Below are positions 1 to 6,509 of a stretch of 12,569 nt of DNA, one piece after another. The notes under the pieces are model-generated. The model worked only from the letters and a program-made list of their open reading frames with translations, was not told the DNA's origin and made no database searches. The stretch is from 2-02-FULL-55-14 sp964581115 (lineage in GTDB: Bacteria > Bacteroidota > Ignavibacteria > UBA10030): assembly GCA_964581115.1 (NCBI GenBank), contig CAZOMY010000053.1, forward strand, positions 1 through 12,569. The letters are read 5' to 3'. A program made the translations under genes and the position numbers. Each line of letters opens with the position of its first letter. The stretch's first letter is position 1.

Positions 1-40
1 AATGGTGAATGGTGAATGGGAGATGGGAAATGGGCATTGG
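1..40. repeat. Degenerate 7-base tandem repeat at window start
   Basis: About five and a half units with a 7-base step: AATGGTG twice, then AATGGGA, GATGGGA, AATGGGC and a partial ATTGG. It lies just upstream of the first gene, so it is probably the tail of an intergenic array that starts outside the window. The in-frame ATG triplets here come from the repeat and are not likely starts. Its composition resembles the array at the other end of the window (12474-12564). Confidence 0.8.
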
Positions 41-53
41 AACTGACAAATTC

Positions 54-57
54 GGAG
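54..57 (+). promoter_or_regulatory. Shine-Dalgarno site that decides the first start
   Basis: GGAG sits five bases before the ATG at 63. It supports that start over the earlier in-frame ATG at 9, which lies inside the repeat array. Clear Shine-Dalgarno sequences are uncommon at the other starts in this window. Confidence 0.5.
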
Positions 58-62
58 ATAGT

Positions 63-1058
63 ATGACAAGGAGGTTGATAAAAGCGATTCTGCTTTCCAG
101 CGTCTCGGTTGGTCTGTTGTTTGGCCAGGTTCGTCCGGCGATCTCTCTCGTCGGAGGGGACGATGTGCCGGCTATTAAAGAGCAGATCAAGCAGAACTTG
201 GAAGTTGTTCTTCTCGAAATGAACCGCCTCAGCCGCGACCGGGGAAACCTCGACCTCATCCGGCCTCTATTTGCTCCCGATGCCTTTGCAACGTTCGAGC
301 AATTCGTTCTCCGGAACAAGGCCTACACGGCGCGCAAAGAGTATTCGCCCCAAATGGTCTCGCGTCGAAACGGAGAAGCGTTTGATATCCGCAGTATCGG
401 GGTGCGCGTCAAAATGGGCGAGACCGCCGGGAGCGATCTGCAGAGTCTGGTGTTCAGCTTCTCTCGCAAAGGCATGGTCATTGCCGTCAGGGCGGTCATC
501 CCCAACCAAGACTATCAATCAATGATCGCATCAGGCCGTTCGCAACTCGATTCGCTCGTGCGGGGAACGATCCTCGATTTTCTGGAGCGGTTCCGGATGG
601 CGTACAATACTAAAGATGCAGACTACCTCGAGAAGGTCTATTCCGACGACGCGCTGATCATCGTCGGTTCCGTCGTGAAAGAAAAGGAACAGAAACGCCA
701 GGATGACTTTTCTCGCCTCTCTTTGCTGTCGCGAGACAAGGTCCGTCTGGTCCAGCTCACCAAGCGTGAGTATCTCGACAACCTTCGCAAATATGCCTTC
801 CGGTCCGGGTCGTTCTTGTCGGTCCGCTTCGATAGCATCGTCGTCCTCCAGCACGAGAAGCACGACTTCATCTACGGCGTCACATGCCGGCAGTCGTGGC
901 GCTCGGCCACCTATTCCGACGAGGGCTATCTGTTCCTGATGATGGACTTCCGCAACCGCGCCGAGCCCGTGATCCATGTACGTTCCTGGCAGCCCAAGGC
1001 CTTCGACGACGGTAGTTTTGTAGGGCTGTACGACTTTGATGTGGTGGTGTACCGGTAA
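63..1058 (+). CDS. Secreted protein with two NTF2-like domains
   Basis: A 331-residue protein starting at the ATG at 63, where GGAG lies five bases upstream and the product opens with a signal peptide (MTRR, then a hydrophobic stretch to about residue 22 ending LLFGQ). The open frame runs back to 9, but that part is repeat sequence. The second half (about 170-331) looks like an NTF2/SnoaL-type cone fold: a FLERFRMAYNTKD helix, SDDALIIVG, then YGVTCRQSW, a DEGYLFLMMDF strand and IHVRSWQP. The same layout occurs in many secreted Bacteroidota proteins. The first half (about 30-150) appears to be a diverged copy of the fold. This fold usually serves as a binding or scaffolding module; I see no convincing catalytic residues, so the function is unknown. 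The gene stands alone and is followed by a long gap. Confidence 0.8.
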   Translation: MTRRLIKAILLSSVSVGLLFGQVRPAISLVGGDDVPAIKEQIKQNLEVVLLEMNRLSRDRGNLDLIRPLFAPDAFATFEQFVLRNKAYTARKEYSPQMVSRRNGEAFDIRSIGVRVKMGETAGSDLQSLVFSFSRKGMVIAVRAVIPNQDYQSMIASGRSQLDSLVRGTILDFLERFRMAYNTKDADYLEKVYSDDALIIVGSVVKEKEQKRQDDFSRLSLLSRDKVRLVQLTKREYLDNLRKYAFRSGSFLSVRFDSIVVLQHEKHDFIYGVTCRQSWRSATYSDEGYLFLMMDFRNRAEPVIHVRSWQPKAFDDGSFVGLYDFDVVVYR

Positions 1059-1086
1059 CGAGATGCAATACGTGCTTCAAGAGATT

Positions 1087-1142
1087 CCAGACGCCAGGAT
1101 CACAAACTCCAAACAGACACCAGACGCCATAGCAACAAACCT
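1087..1142. repeat. Degenerate repeat with CCAGACG-like units
   Basis: Stepping by seven bases gives CCAGACG, CCAGGAT, CACAAAC, TCCAAAC, AGACACC, AGACGCC and weaker units after that, with some register slippage. It is approximately the inverse of the array at 1551-1620: CAAACTCCAAAC (1103-1114) is the exact reverse complement of 1551-1562. The two arrays flank the candidate integron cassette in inverted orientation. Confidence 0.55.
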
Positions 1143-1174
1143 CGGACCAGAACCTGGTGTCAGTCGAATGCGTA

Positions 1175-1551
1175 TTAGGTGGGCGTCTCATTCAAGGTTC
1201 GTGCGCGGGCCTGAGATCTTGTTGGGTTGCCAGGTATCTGTGGCGAGAGCGAAGTCGATTCTACGAACTGCGGTTGGGGGGGCAAGTCGGGAAGTACGGG
1301 GCGCGAGATTCGTCTTCGTCCAACGCAAGTGCAGTACTCAATAACTCGTTCCGACGAGGCGAGCAGACGTCCGTCGCAGTACGAACGTGAACCCGCCCAC
1401 CTAACCCGTCGCTCAAGCTGCGCTCGTTGCTTCGCGGGGCTTTTGTGGATGTGTCCGGATTAAAGGAAGGTGTTCAGGCCAGCAACAACGCAACCGCAAC
1501 TCCAACGTTCATCTTGTCCTACAACGCAACGGCGCAGCTTAGCTCCGGCCG
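1175..1551 (+). mobile_element. Candidate integron gene cassette
   Basis: The segment has the layout of a cassette. It opens with TTAGGTGGGCG (1175-1185), whose perfect reverse complement CGCCCACCTAA (1394-1404) opens the attC-like site. That is the pairing expected when a cassette circularises. Recombination would be between G1551 and T1552 at the right end. At the left end the base before TT is A1174, not the usual G, so the junction is diverged or was made at a non-standard site. The inside (1186-1393) has no recognisable gene; a frame stays open from 1157 and stops at 1388-1390, just before the attC arm, but its product resembles nothing I know. No integrase is in the window. It could be a lone decayed cassette. 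Confidence 0.4.
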
Positions 1552-1557
1552 TTTGGA
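1399..1557 (+). other. attC-like integron recombination site
   Basis: The left R box ACCTAAC (1399-1405) fits RYYYAAC exactly. After a five-base spacer, 1411-1430 pairs with 1526-1543 as an 18-base-pair stem whose only imperfections are single unpaired bases at C1414 and T1424, both on the left arm. Known attC sites carry their extrahelical bases on one arm in this way, and the C in GCTCAAGC facing GCTTAGC is the usual place for the first. A seven-base spacer (1544-1550) then leads to GTTTGGA (1551-1557), which keeps GTT but misses RRRY at its first position. At 159 bases it is longer than typical attC sites, with a 95-base terminal loop. No covariance search was run. Confidence 0.5.
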
Positions 1558-1620
1558 GTTTGACGATATTTCATTTGCCGTCTGTCTGGAGTCTGTCGGT
1601 CTGGCATCTGGCGTCTCATC
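1551..1620. repeat. Degenerate 7-base repeat, GTTTGGA/TCTGGCG units
   Basis: Ten consecutive 7-base units: GTTTGGA, GTTTGAC, GATATTT, CATTTGC, CGTCTGT, CTGGAGT, CTGTCGG, TCTGGCA, TCTGGCG, TCTCATC. The step stays at seven while the bases drift. The first unit doubles as the right box of the attC-like site. The remaining 66 bases to the response regulator start contain a loose direct repeat of ATTGCT-CCCGCC (about 1634-1658) and no clear promoter or ribosome binding site. Confidence 0.6.
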
Positions 1621-1686
1621 GCCAGCGCCCCGGTATTGCTCCCGCCATTGCTTCCCGCCCCCGAAATTCCTAGTTTTACGCTCGCC

Positions 1687-2373
1687 ATGAGCGCAGACAC
1701 CCACGCCTCCATCCTGATCGTCGAAGACGAAGAATCTGTCGCTACCGTGGTCGCCCATCGGTTGGCAAAGTCGGGCTACCGGTCTGATTGGGCCCCCAGC
1801 GGAGAAGACGGATTGAAGAAGGCCCGTGCGACGAACTACGACCTCATCCTGCTCGACATCCATCTCCCCGGCATGAGCGGCTTTGAGGTCCTCGAGATGC
1901 TCCGCAAAGAAGGGCGTCGCACCCCGGTCTTTATCGTCTCCGCCGACCGGTTCGTCGACGACCGCGTCAAAGGCCTCCGGCTCGGAGCCGACGACTACCT
2001 CGTCAAGCCGTTCGACTTCGACGAACTGATGGCACGCATCGAAGCCATCCTGCGACGTTCGGCCGCCTCACGACCCCAACAGGTGAAGGTCGGCGACGTG
2101 ACGATCTACACGGAAGAACAGAAAGCCGTCCGCGCCGGACTGCCGCTCGAGATGAGCAACATCGAGTTCCGCCTCCTCGAATTTCTGGCCCGCAATAGGA
2201 ACCAGGCCGTCACGCGCGCTGAGATCGCCAAAGAGATCTGGGGCCACGAGAACTACAAAGATACGAACGTCATCGACGTCTACATGGGCTACCTTCGTTC
2301 TGCCCTCGACGGCGGACAGAAGCAGAAGATGATCTTCGAAACCTTCGATGGGGGGTTTGTGCTGAAGGGGTGA
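1687..2373 (+). CDS. OmpR/PhoB-family DNA-binding response regulator
   Basis: A 228-residue two-component response regulator. The receiver domain (about 8-120) has the acidic pair E13-D14, phosphoacceptor D57 in LILLDIHLPGMSG, S85 as the switch Ser/Thr and K107 in DDYLVKPF, so it should be phosphorylatable. A winged-helix Trans_reg_C domain (about 133-228) contains EFRLLEFLARN, the recognition-helix region around VTRAEIAKEIWG, and VIDVYMGYLRSAL. It ends in ETFDGGFVLKG where most relatives have a TVRGVGY-type wing. The ATG at 1687 is chosen because MSADTHASILIVEDE is a normal family N-terminus; the frame runs back to 1636 without homology. No histidine kinase lies nearby, so its signal and targets are unknown. 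Confidence 0.95.
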   Translation: MSADTHASILIVEDEESVATVVAHRLAKSGYRSDWAPSGEDGLKKARATNYDLILLDIHLPGMSGFEVLEMLRKEGRRTPVFIVSADRFVDDRVKGLRLGADDYLVKPFDFDELMARIEAILRRSAASRPQQVKVGDVTIYTEEQKAVRAGLPLEMSNIEFRLLEFLARNRNQAVTRAEIAKEIWGHENYKDTNVIDVYMGYLRSALDGGQKQKMIFETFDGGFVLKG

Positions 2374-2380
2374 AGCCCGA

Positions 2381-2422
2381 AGCGAGGAGGAAGGAGGGAG
2401 GAGTAAGGTTGAAGGGAGGTTT
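2381..2422. repeat. Purine-rich 7-base repeat after the response regulator
   Basis: Units AGCGAGG, AGGAAGG, AGGGAGG, AGTAAGG, TTGAAGG and GAGGTTT start eight bases after the stop codon. The top strand is almost pure purine. It is followed by a 10-base palindrome TTCAGCTGAA (2421-2430). It lies opposite in sense to the pyrimidine array at 2461-2516, so the two could pair loosely in the transcript. Confidence 0.6.
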
Positions 2423-2460
2423 CAGCTGAAGCCCCTTCGCGTTGACCTGAGTTCAACACG

Positions 2461-2516
2461 CGGTCCCCCGCCGCCCGCTACCCAATCCCCACTTCCCAAT
2501 ATCCATCCTCTCAGCA
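2461..2516. repeat. Pyrimidine-rich 7-base repeat before the glycosyltransferase
   Basis: Eight units in exact 7-base register: CGGTCCC, CCGCCGC, CCGCTAC, CCAATCC, CCACTTC, CCAATAT, CCATCCT, CTCAGCA. On the other strand the middle units read like the G-rich units at the window start (GATTGGG, AAGTGGG), so this may be the same class in inverted orientation. Confidence 0.6.
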
Positions 2517-2559
2517 TATTTACCCGCCTACTCTTTCTCCGCTCTTCTGGGTATATTAA

Positions 2560-3606
2560 TTGATATTCCCAGAATTCCGATTGACCGTCCGACGCATCCT
2601 ACTGATCCGCACCGACCGCATTGGCGATGTCGTACTGACGTTGCCGGTCGTCGATCTCATTCGGAAGCAGTGGCCGGATGCACGCGTGACGTTCCTCGTC
2701 CGGGAATACACGCAAGAGCTTGTACGAAACGTCTCCGGCGTCGATTCCGTCATCCTGGCAGACCGTGAGAGTCGCTCACGCTCCGATCGGGAGCTTCTGA
2801 ACGACATCCGAGAGGGTCAATTCGACGTCGCCGTGCACGTTTTCCCCAGAGCGCGGTGGGCTTGGTTAATCTGGCGGGCCGGCATTCCGGTTCGGGTCGG
2901 AACGGTGTATCGCTGGTATTCGTTCTTCTTCAACCGGCGCGCACGGGACCATCGCAAGCACGGACTCCGACATGAGGCGGTCTTCAATGCCCGGCTGTTG
3001 ATTCCGCTGGGGGTGGATGTTCCGGAGACGGTCCGGCCGCGGCTCAGTCCCACGGCGGCTCACGTCGAGGCGGCGGAACGGGTTCGGACGGAACTCGGAC
3101 TCAAGCCGGACGAGCGTCCGGTGATCCTCCATCCGGGCAGTGGCGGATCGTCGCGTGACTGGCCCGCTCATCGGTTCGGCGATCTTGCGAAGACGATGGC
3201 AGTCCGAGGTCCCGTGGTGGTCACGGGGAGCGCCAATGAGTCGACCCTCGTGGAAGCGGTGGTCGAGCGGTCCGGCGGCGCAGCACGCGCCTGCATAGGG
3301 CGGATGTCGCTGATGGAGTTGGCCGCGTTCATCCAGCGTGGTTCGGTCTTCGTTGCAAATTCGACCGGACCGTTGCACATCGCGGCCGCGGTTGGCACTC
3401 CGGTCGTCGGTTTCTATCCCCCCATCGCCGCTGCGAGCGCGACTCGATGGGGACCGCTCAGCGACCGGTCCGTGACCTTCACCCCGGACCCGGCGAGATG
3501 TCCGCATTGTACCGGCGACATGTGTGTCGGAAGCCTGTGCATGGAGCAGATCGGGGTGGAAGAGGTGGTGGAGGCGGTGGAAAAAATGAAAAGTAAAAAA
3601 GTATAA
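2560..3606 (+). CDS. Glycosyltransferase family 9 (heptosyltransferase-like)
   Basis: A 348-residue protein resembling ADP-heptose:LPS heptosyltransferases (GT9, GT-B fold), which add sugars to lipopolysaccharide core or other envelope glycans on the cytoplasmic face. Seen: N-terminal RILLIRTDRIGDVVLTLP, the mid-protein HPGSGGSSRDWP donor-site region, and VANSTGPLHIAAAVGTPVVGFY. A C-terminal Cys cluster (CPHC...C...C) is common in the family. In-frame TAA at 2557-2559 forces a TTG start, either 2560 or 2581. The latter begins LTVRRILLI and fits the family equally well; neither has a Shine-Dalgarno sequence. The last residues (MKSKKV) and the stop run into the A-rich tract that leads to the repeat at 3603, so the C-terminus may be repeat-derived. 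The sugar and acceptor cannot be told from sequence. Confidence 0.92.
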   Translation: MIFPEFRLTVRRILLIRTDRIGDVVLTLPVVDLIRKQWPDARVTFLVREYTQELVRNVSGVDSVILADRESRSRSDRELLNDIREGQFDVAVHVFPRARWAWLIWRAGIPVRVGTVYRWYSFFFNRRARDHRKHGLRHEAVFNARLLIPLGVDVPETVRPRLSPTAAHVEAAERVRTELGLKPDERPVILHPGSGGSSRDWPAHRFGDLAKTMAVRGPVVVTGSANESTLVEAVVERSGGAARACIGRMSLMELAAFIQRGSVFVANSTGPLHIAAAVGTPVVGFYPPIAAASATRWGPLSDRSVTFTPDPARCPHCTGDMCVGSLCMEQIGVEEVVEAVEKMKSKKV

Positions 3607-3637
3607 GGTAAAAGGTAAGAGGTAGAAAGTGGGAAGT
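3603..3637. repeat. A/G-rich 7-base repeat overlapping the GT9 stop codon
   Basis: Five units in exact register: ATAAGGT, AAAAGGT, AAGAGGT, AGAAAGT, GGGAAGT. The TAA stop of the glycosyltransferase (3604-3606) lies inside the first unit. A similar A-rich tract (about 3581-3602) just before it codes the last residues of the protein. Confidence 0.75.
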
Positions 3638-3646
3638 AGATAGGAT

Positions 3647-3723
3647 CAAGTGTCGGGTTTCAGGTTTCGAGGTTCAAGTGTCAGGTTTGGAGTTTCAGGT
3701 TCCAAGTATCAAGCGTCAAGACG
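3647..3723. repeat. Eleven-unit 7-base repeat, CAAGTGT/CAGGTTT class
   Basis: Eleven successive 7-base units with no slippage: CAAGTGT, CGGGTTT, CAGGTTT, CGAGGTT, CAAGTGT, CAGGTTT, GGAGTTT, CAGGTTC, CAAGTAT, CAAGCGT, CAAGACG. The loose consensus is CARGTNT. It directly follows a repeat with a different unit but the same step. It ends 29 bases before the next gene's ATG and creates spurious in-frame starts (for example GTG at 3678). Confidence 0.85.
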
Positions 3724-3752
3724 GAAACTGGCAGAGTTCGACAGCGCCATTC

Positions 3753-4544
3753 ATGCAGTCGATCATCCCCCTCATATTGATTCTCGTGTCGTCCGGGTTC
3801 GCCCACACAGGCTCCGATTCGTCGTCGGTCGAGTTCCGGCGCGTCGAGCAGACCGCCTTTGGTCTCGGAGAGCGTCTGGTCTACGACGTGGGCTATTCCT
3901 TCATCACGGCCGGTGAAGCCGTCTTCTCGATCCCGGCGATGGATACGGTCAACGGACGACCGGCCTATCGTATCGAGTTCAGCGTGCAATCCACGCCGTC
4001 GTTCTCGTGGATCTACAAGGTGGACGACCTGTATCGCACCGTCGTCGACGAATCCGGGCTCTTCCCGTGGCGCTTCACGCAGAGAATCCGCGAAGGCGGA
4101 TACTCGCGCGACTTCGAGGCGGAGTTCGACCATTTCAAGGGCGTCGCGAAGACCAAGGACGGGGAGTACCCTATTCCTCCGAATGTGCAAGACGTCGTTT
4201 CGGCGTTGTATCTCGCCCGGACGTTCGATTTTGGTTCCATGCGTCCGGGCCAGAGGACCGAGCTTCAGAATTTCTACAAGGATTCGGCCTACACGCTGGC
4301 CGTCCGATTCCTCGGCTTTCAGAAGGTCTCGGTCGACGCCGGCACGTTCGATTGCTTCCTCGTCGAGCCGCTGATCAAGGAAGGCGGACTGTTCAAGAGC
4401 GAAGGGCGCATCCTGATCTGGCTCACGAACGACGACCGTCGCATTCCGGTGAAGGTCAGCACGAAGGTGGCTGTCGGGTCGATCGACGCGGAGCTGCGGG
4501 AATACAAGGGCCTCCGCGGGCCGTTGAAAGGACGGATAAAATAG
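3753..4544 (+). CDS. Secreted DUF3108-family protein
   Basis: A 263-residue protein with an N-terminal signal peptide (MQSIIPLILILVSSGFAH), which is why the ATG at 3753 is preferred; the frame continues upstream only through repeat sequence. The body matches the DUF3108 pattern: GERLVYDVGYSFITAGEA near the start, a central region with RIREGGYSRDFEAEFD and DVVSALYLART, then FDCFLVEP and a final RILIWLTNDDRRIPVKVSTKVAVGSI. Family members are predicted periplasmic or outer-membrane-associated beta-rich proteins of unknown function. The Asp-Asp-Arg-Arg-Ile-Pro stretch near the end is typical of the family. The TAG stop (4542-4544) forms the first three bases of the following stem-loop repeat. Confidence 0.88.
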   Translation: MQSIIPLILILVSSGFAHTGSDSSSVEFRRVEQTAFGLGERLVYDVGYSFITAGEAVFSIPAMDTVNGRPAYRIEFSVQSTPSFSWIYKVDDLYRTVVDESGLFPWRFTQRIREGGYSRDFEAEFDHFKGVAKTKDGEYPIPPNVQDVVSALYLARTFDFGSMRPGQRTELQNFYKDSAYTLAVRFLGFQKVSVDAGTFDCFLVEPLIKEGGLFKSEGRILIWLTNDDRRIPVKVSTKVAVGSIDAELREYKGLRGPLKGRIK

Positions 4545-4616
4545 CCGCAAAGAGCGCAGAGAACGCAAAACAAACAAATCAACAGGTCTTTGAGTTCTTT
4601 GCGTTCTTTGCGGCTA
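4542..4616. repeat. Long stem-loop made of 9-base repeats (GCAAAGARC class)
   Basis: The left arm 4542-4569 pairs with the right arm 4589-4616. Of 28 positions, 25 are Watson-Crick, two could be G-U in RNA and one is a mismatch. Both arms are built of 9-base units (left: AGCGCAGAG, AACGCAAAA; right: AGTTCTTTG, CGTTCTTTG). The loop is about 19 bases and A-rich. The stop codon of the DUF3108 gene is part of the left arm. There is no T-run after the stem, so a classical terminator is not clear, but it could protect the 3' end or separate transcripts. Confidence 0.85.
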
Positions 4617-4644
4617 ATCTCTTAGAAGCGGACATCTGATCACC

Positions 4645-5595
4645 ATGGCACGTTATTCTCAAATCGATCTCTCCGGAGTCAAGACGATCTCCATCGGAAC
4701 GCGCAAGAGCAAGGTGCGGCCGAAGGACTTCGCCAAAGTGCTCCCCGCCAAGGGGGGCTCGGTGGGGTCATTCCTGGCGTCGCTGCCGAACATCCTTGTT
4801 GCGGCCGACCTGCGAGCCGTGGCCCGAGACATCCGCCGGGCGCGAGCACGTCGAAAACCGGTGATCCTGATGATGGGAGCGCACGTGATCAAGGTGGGTC
4901 TTGCGCCGGTGCTCATCGACCTGCTCGAGCGGGGCTTCATCACGCACGTGGCGATGAACAGCGCCGCCGCGATCCACGATGTCGAGACGGCCATGTGGGG
5001 ACACACGTCAGAAGACGTGGCCGTGAATCTGATGGACGGCACGTTTGGCATGTCGCGTGAAACGGGCGAATTCATCAACAAGGCGCTGGTCAAGGGCATG
5101 ACCGACGGGGCCGAGGGCTACGCCGAAGCGCTGGCGAAGAAACTCATCGCCGTGAAAGCCCGCAACCGCAAGGTCTCACTTCTTGCCCGATGCTACGACC
5201 TGAAGGTTCCCGTGACGGTCCATGCGGCGATCGGCACCGACATCATCCATCAGCAACCGTCGATGGATGGCGCTGCGACAGGTGAGATGACATTCCGGGA
5301 TTTCAAGGTGTTGATCAACTCGGTGAAGGACCTCATCCATGGCGGCGTCGTGCTGAACATCGGCTCGGCGGTCATCCTTCCCGAGGTCTTCTTGAAGGCC
5401 CTGACGGTCGCGCGGAATCTCGGCCACCGAGCCGGGGGGTTCACCACGGCAAACTTCGACATGATCCGTCACTACCGACCGACGATGAATGTCGTCGAAC
5501 GGCCCACCCAGGGAGGCGGACGCGGGTATCAGTTCATCGGACACCACGAGATCATGGTGCCGTTGCTGGCGGCGATGGTCCGCTTCGGCCGATGA
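4645..5595 (+). CDS. Deoxyhypusine-synthase-like protein
   Basis: A 316-residue protein of the deoxyhypusine synthase (DHS) superfamily, which in eukaryotes and archaea moves the aminobutyl group of spermidine to eIF5A using NAD. Bacteria lack eIF5A; the cyanobacterial homologue SpeY makes homospermidine. Seen: MMGAHVIKVGLAPVLIDLLERG, NSAAAIHDVE (where DHS has TTGGVEED), VTVHAAIGTDIIHQ (NAD-site region) and GGVVLNIGSAVILPEVFL. The catalytic Lys segment (SWGKI in human DHS) appears replaced by GGGRGYQFIGHHE, and there is no Lys after residue 251. So normal DHS chemistry is doubtful and the substrate is unknown. It is shorter than human DHS. ATG at 4645 follows GAAGCGGAC loosely. The next gene overlaps by four bases (ATGA). 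Confidence 0.88.
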   Translation: MARYSQIDLSGVKTISIGTRKSKVRPKDFAKVLPAKGGSVGSFLASLPNILVAADLRAVARDIRRARARRKPVILMMGAHVIKVGLAPVLIDLLERGFITHVAMNSAAAIHDVETAMWGHTSEDVAVNLMDGTFGMSRETGEFINKALVKGMTDGAEGYAEALAKKLIAVKARNRKVSLLARCYDLKVPVTVHAAIGTDIIHQQPSMDGAATGEMTFRDFKVLINSVKDLIHGGVVLNIGSAVILPEVFLKALTVARNLGHRAGGFTTANFDMIRHYRPTMNVVERPTQGGGRGYQFIGHHEIMVPLLAAMVRFGR

Positions 5596-6509
5596 CCGAG
5601 CCGGTCATTCCGCCGCAAGGCGGCCCGCATACGTTCCTCCAGGACCGGAACATCCATCCGGCCCTGTTCGGCCTGCTGGTACTTGTGGGGGTCTTCCTGC
5701 TCTACCAGATCGGCGGCGGCATCATGACGTTCCTGGCCATGGGGGAGCTCAACGTCACGGCCTCGAACGTCGGGACCGTCCGGTTGGTGACGCTCCTGTC
5801 GCAGTTGCTCTTTATCCTGGCGCCGACCGTGATCCTGGCCCGTCTTGTCAGTCGCGACCCGCTCGAGGTGTTCCCGCTGCGCGTTCCGACCGGACGGGAG
5901 TTCGCCGTACTCCTCGTGGCGCTGCTCTCGCTTCAGCGGGTCCTCGAGACGATGATCTTCCTGCAACGCATGATCCCCTTGCCGCCGATCGTCGAGTCGA
6001 TCATCGGTCCGTTCAAAGAGATGTTGCGCTCGATGATCGAGCTGCTGCTGGCATCCGACTCGGTCCCGGAGTTCCTATTCGTCGGCCTCGTGGTGGCGGT
6101 GGTTCCGTCGTTTGTGGAGGAATTCTACTTTCGCGGACTGGTCCAGACGCTGTTCCGCAAAGCATGGACGCCGTTGGGCGGCGCGATCGTCTCGGGCGTC
6201 CTGTTCGGTCTGTTCCATCTCAATCCGTTCGATGCGATCGGATTGATGGCCTTGGGCGTCTTCTTCGGCTACACGCGGTACCGGTCGGCAAGCCTCGTGC
6301 CGCCGATCCTGCTCCACTTCGTGAACAATTTCCTGGCGGTTGTGGCCGTGCGTATGGGTCTCTCCAACGACGAGATGTTGGTGGAATCGATGGGTACCGC
6401 GGCCGACCTGCAGACGATGCTGATGCAGGGGATGGCGTTCGGACTGCTGTTCGCATGGACCATGTGGCTCTACCATCGCGTCACACGAGAGGTGGCGGAG
6501 ACGGCATGA
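5592..6509 (+). CDS. CPBP-family intramembrane metalloprotease
   Basis: A 305-residue polytopic membrane protein of the CPBP/ABI (CAAX-processing Rce1-like) family. The three hallmark motifs are intact: E176-E177-xxx-R181 (EEFYFR), H209 (FGLFHLNP) and H242-xx-N245 (HFVNN), which form the metal-dependent active site within the membrane. About eight hydrophobic segments are visible, the first at roughly residues 23-49 and the last near 283-300. Bacterial members include bacteriocin immunity proteins and proteins of unknown substrate. Start and preceding stop overlap as ATGA, and its own stop overlaps the next start in the same way, so it is almost certainly translationally coupled to both neighbours. 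The substrate is unknown. Confidence 0.93.
   Translation: MTEPVIPPQGGPHTFLQDRNIHPALFGLLVLVGVFLLYQIGGGIMTFLAMGELNVTASNVGTVRLVTLLSQLLFILAPTVILARLVSRDPLEVFPLRVPTGREFAVLLVALLSLQRVLETMIFLQRMIPLPPIVESIIGPFKEMLRSMIELLLASDSVPEFLFVGLVVAVVPSFVEEFYFRGLVQTLFRKAWTPLGGAIVSGVLFGLFHLNPFDAIGLMALGVFFGYTRYRSASLVPPILLHFVNNFLAVVAVRMGLSNDEMLVESMGTAADLQTMLMQGMAFGLLFAWTMWLYHRVTREVAETA

Noticed and set aside
1157..1390. 77-codon open frame inside the candidate cassette
   Set aside because: It would start at a GTG outside the cassette, has no ribosome binding site, and its product has no family likeness. Its stop just before the attC arm is suggestive but not enough.
2551..2560. Bacteroidota-type -7 promoter box (GTATATTAAT) before the glycosyltransferase
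   Set aside because: It is AT-rich, but no matching -33 element or TAnnTTTG pattern is clear, and it touches the start codon.
3647..3723. CRISPR array
   Set aside because: Units are seven bases with no spacers, and no cas genes are present.
3681..4577. 298-residue open frame on the minus strand
   Set aside because: It is the antisense of the DUF3108 gene, without a recognisable domain, and runs through repeats at both ends.
4542..4616. Classical Rho-independent terminator
   Set aside because: The stem is strong but no T-run follows, so it is listed as a repeat hairpin instead.
5489..6505. Upstream extension of the zinc-finger gene
   Set aside because: The extension is out-of-frame translation of the DHS-like and protease genes; the domain starts right after the ATG at 6506.
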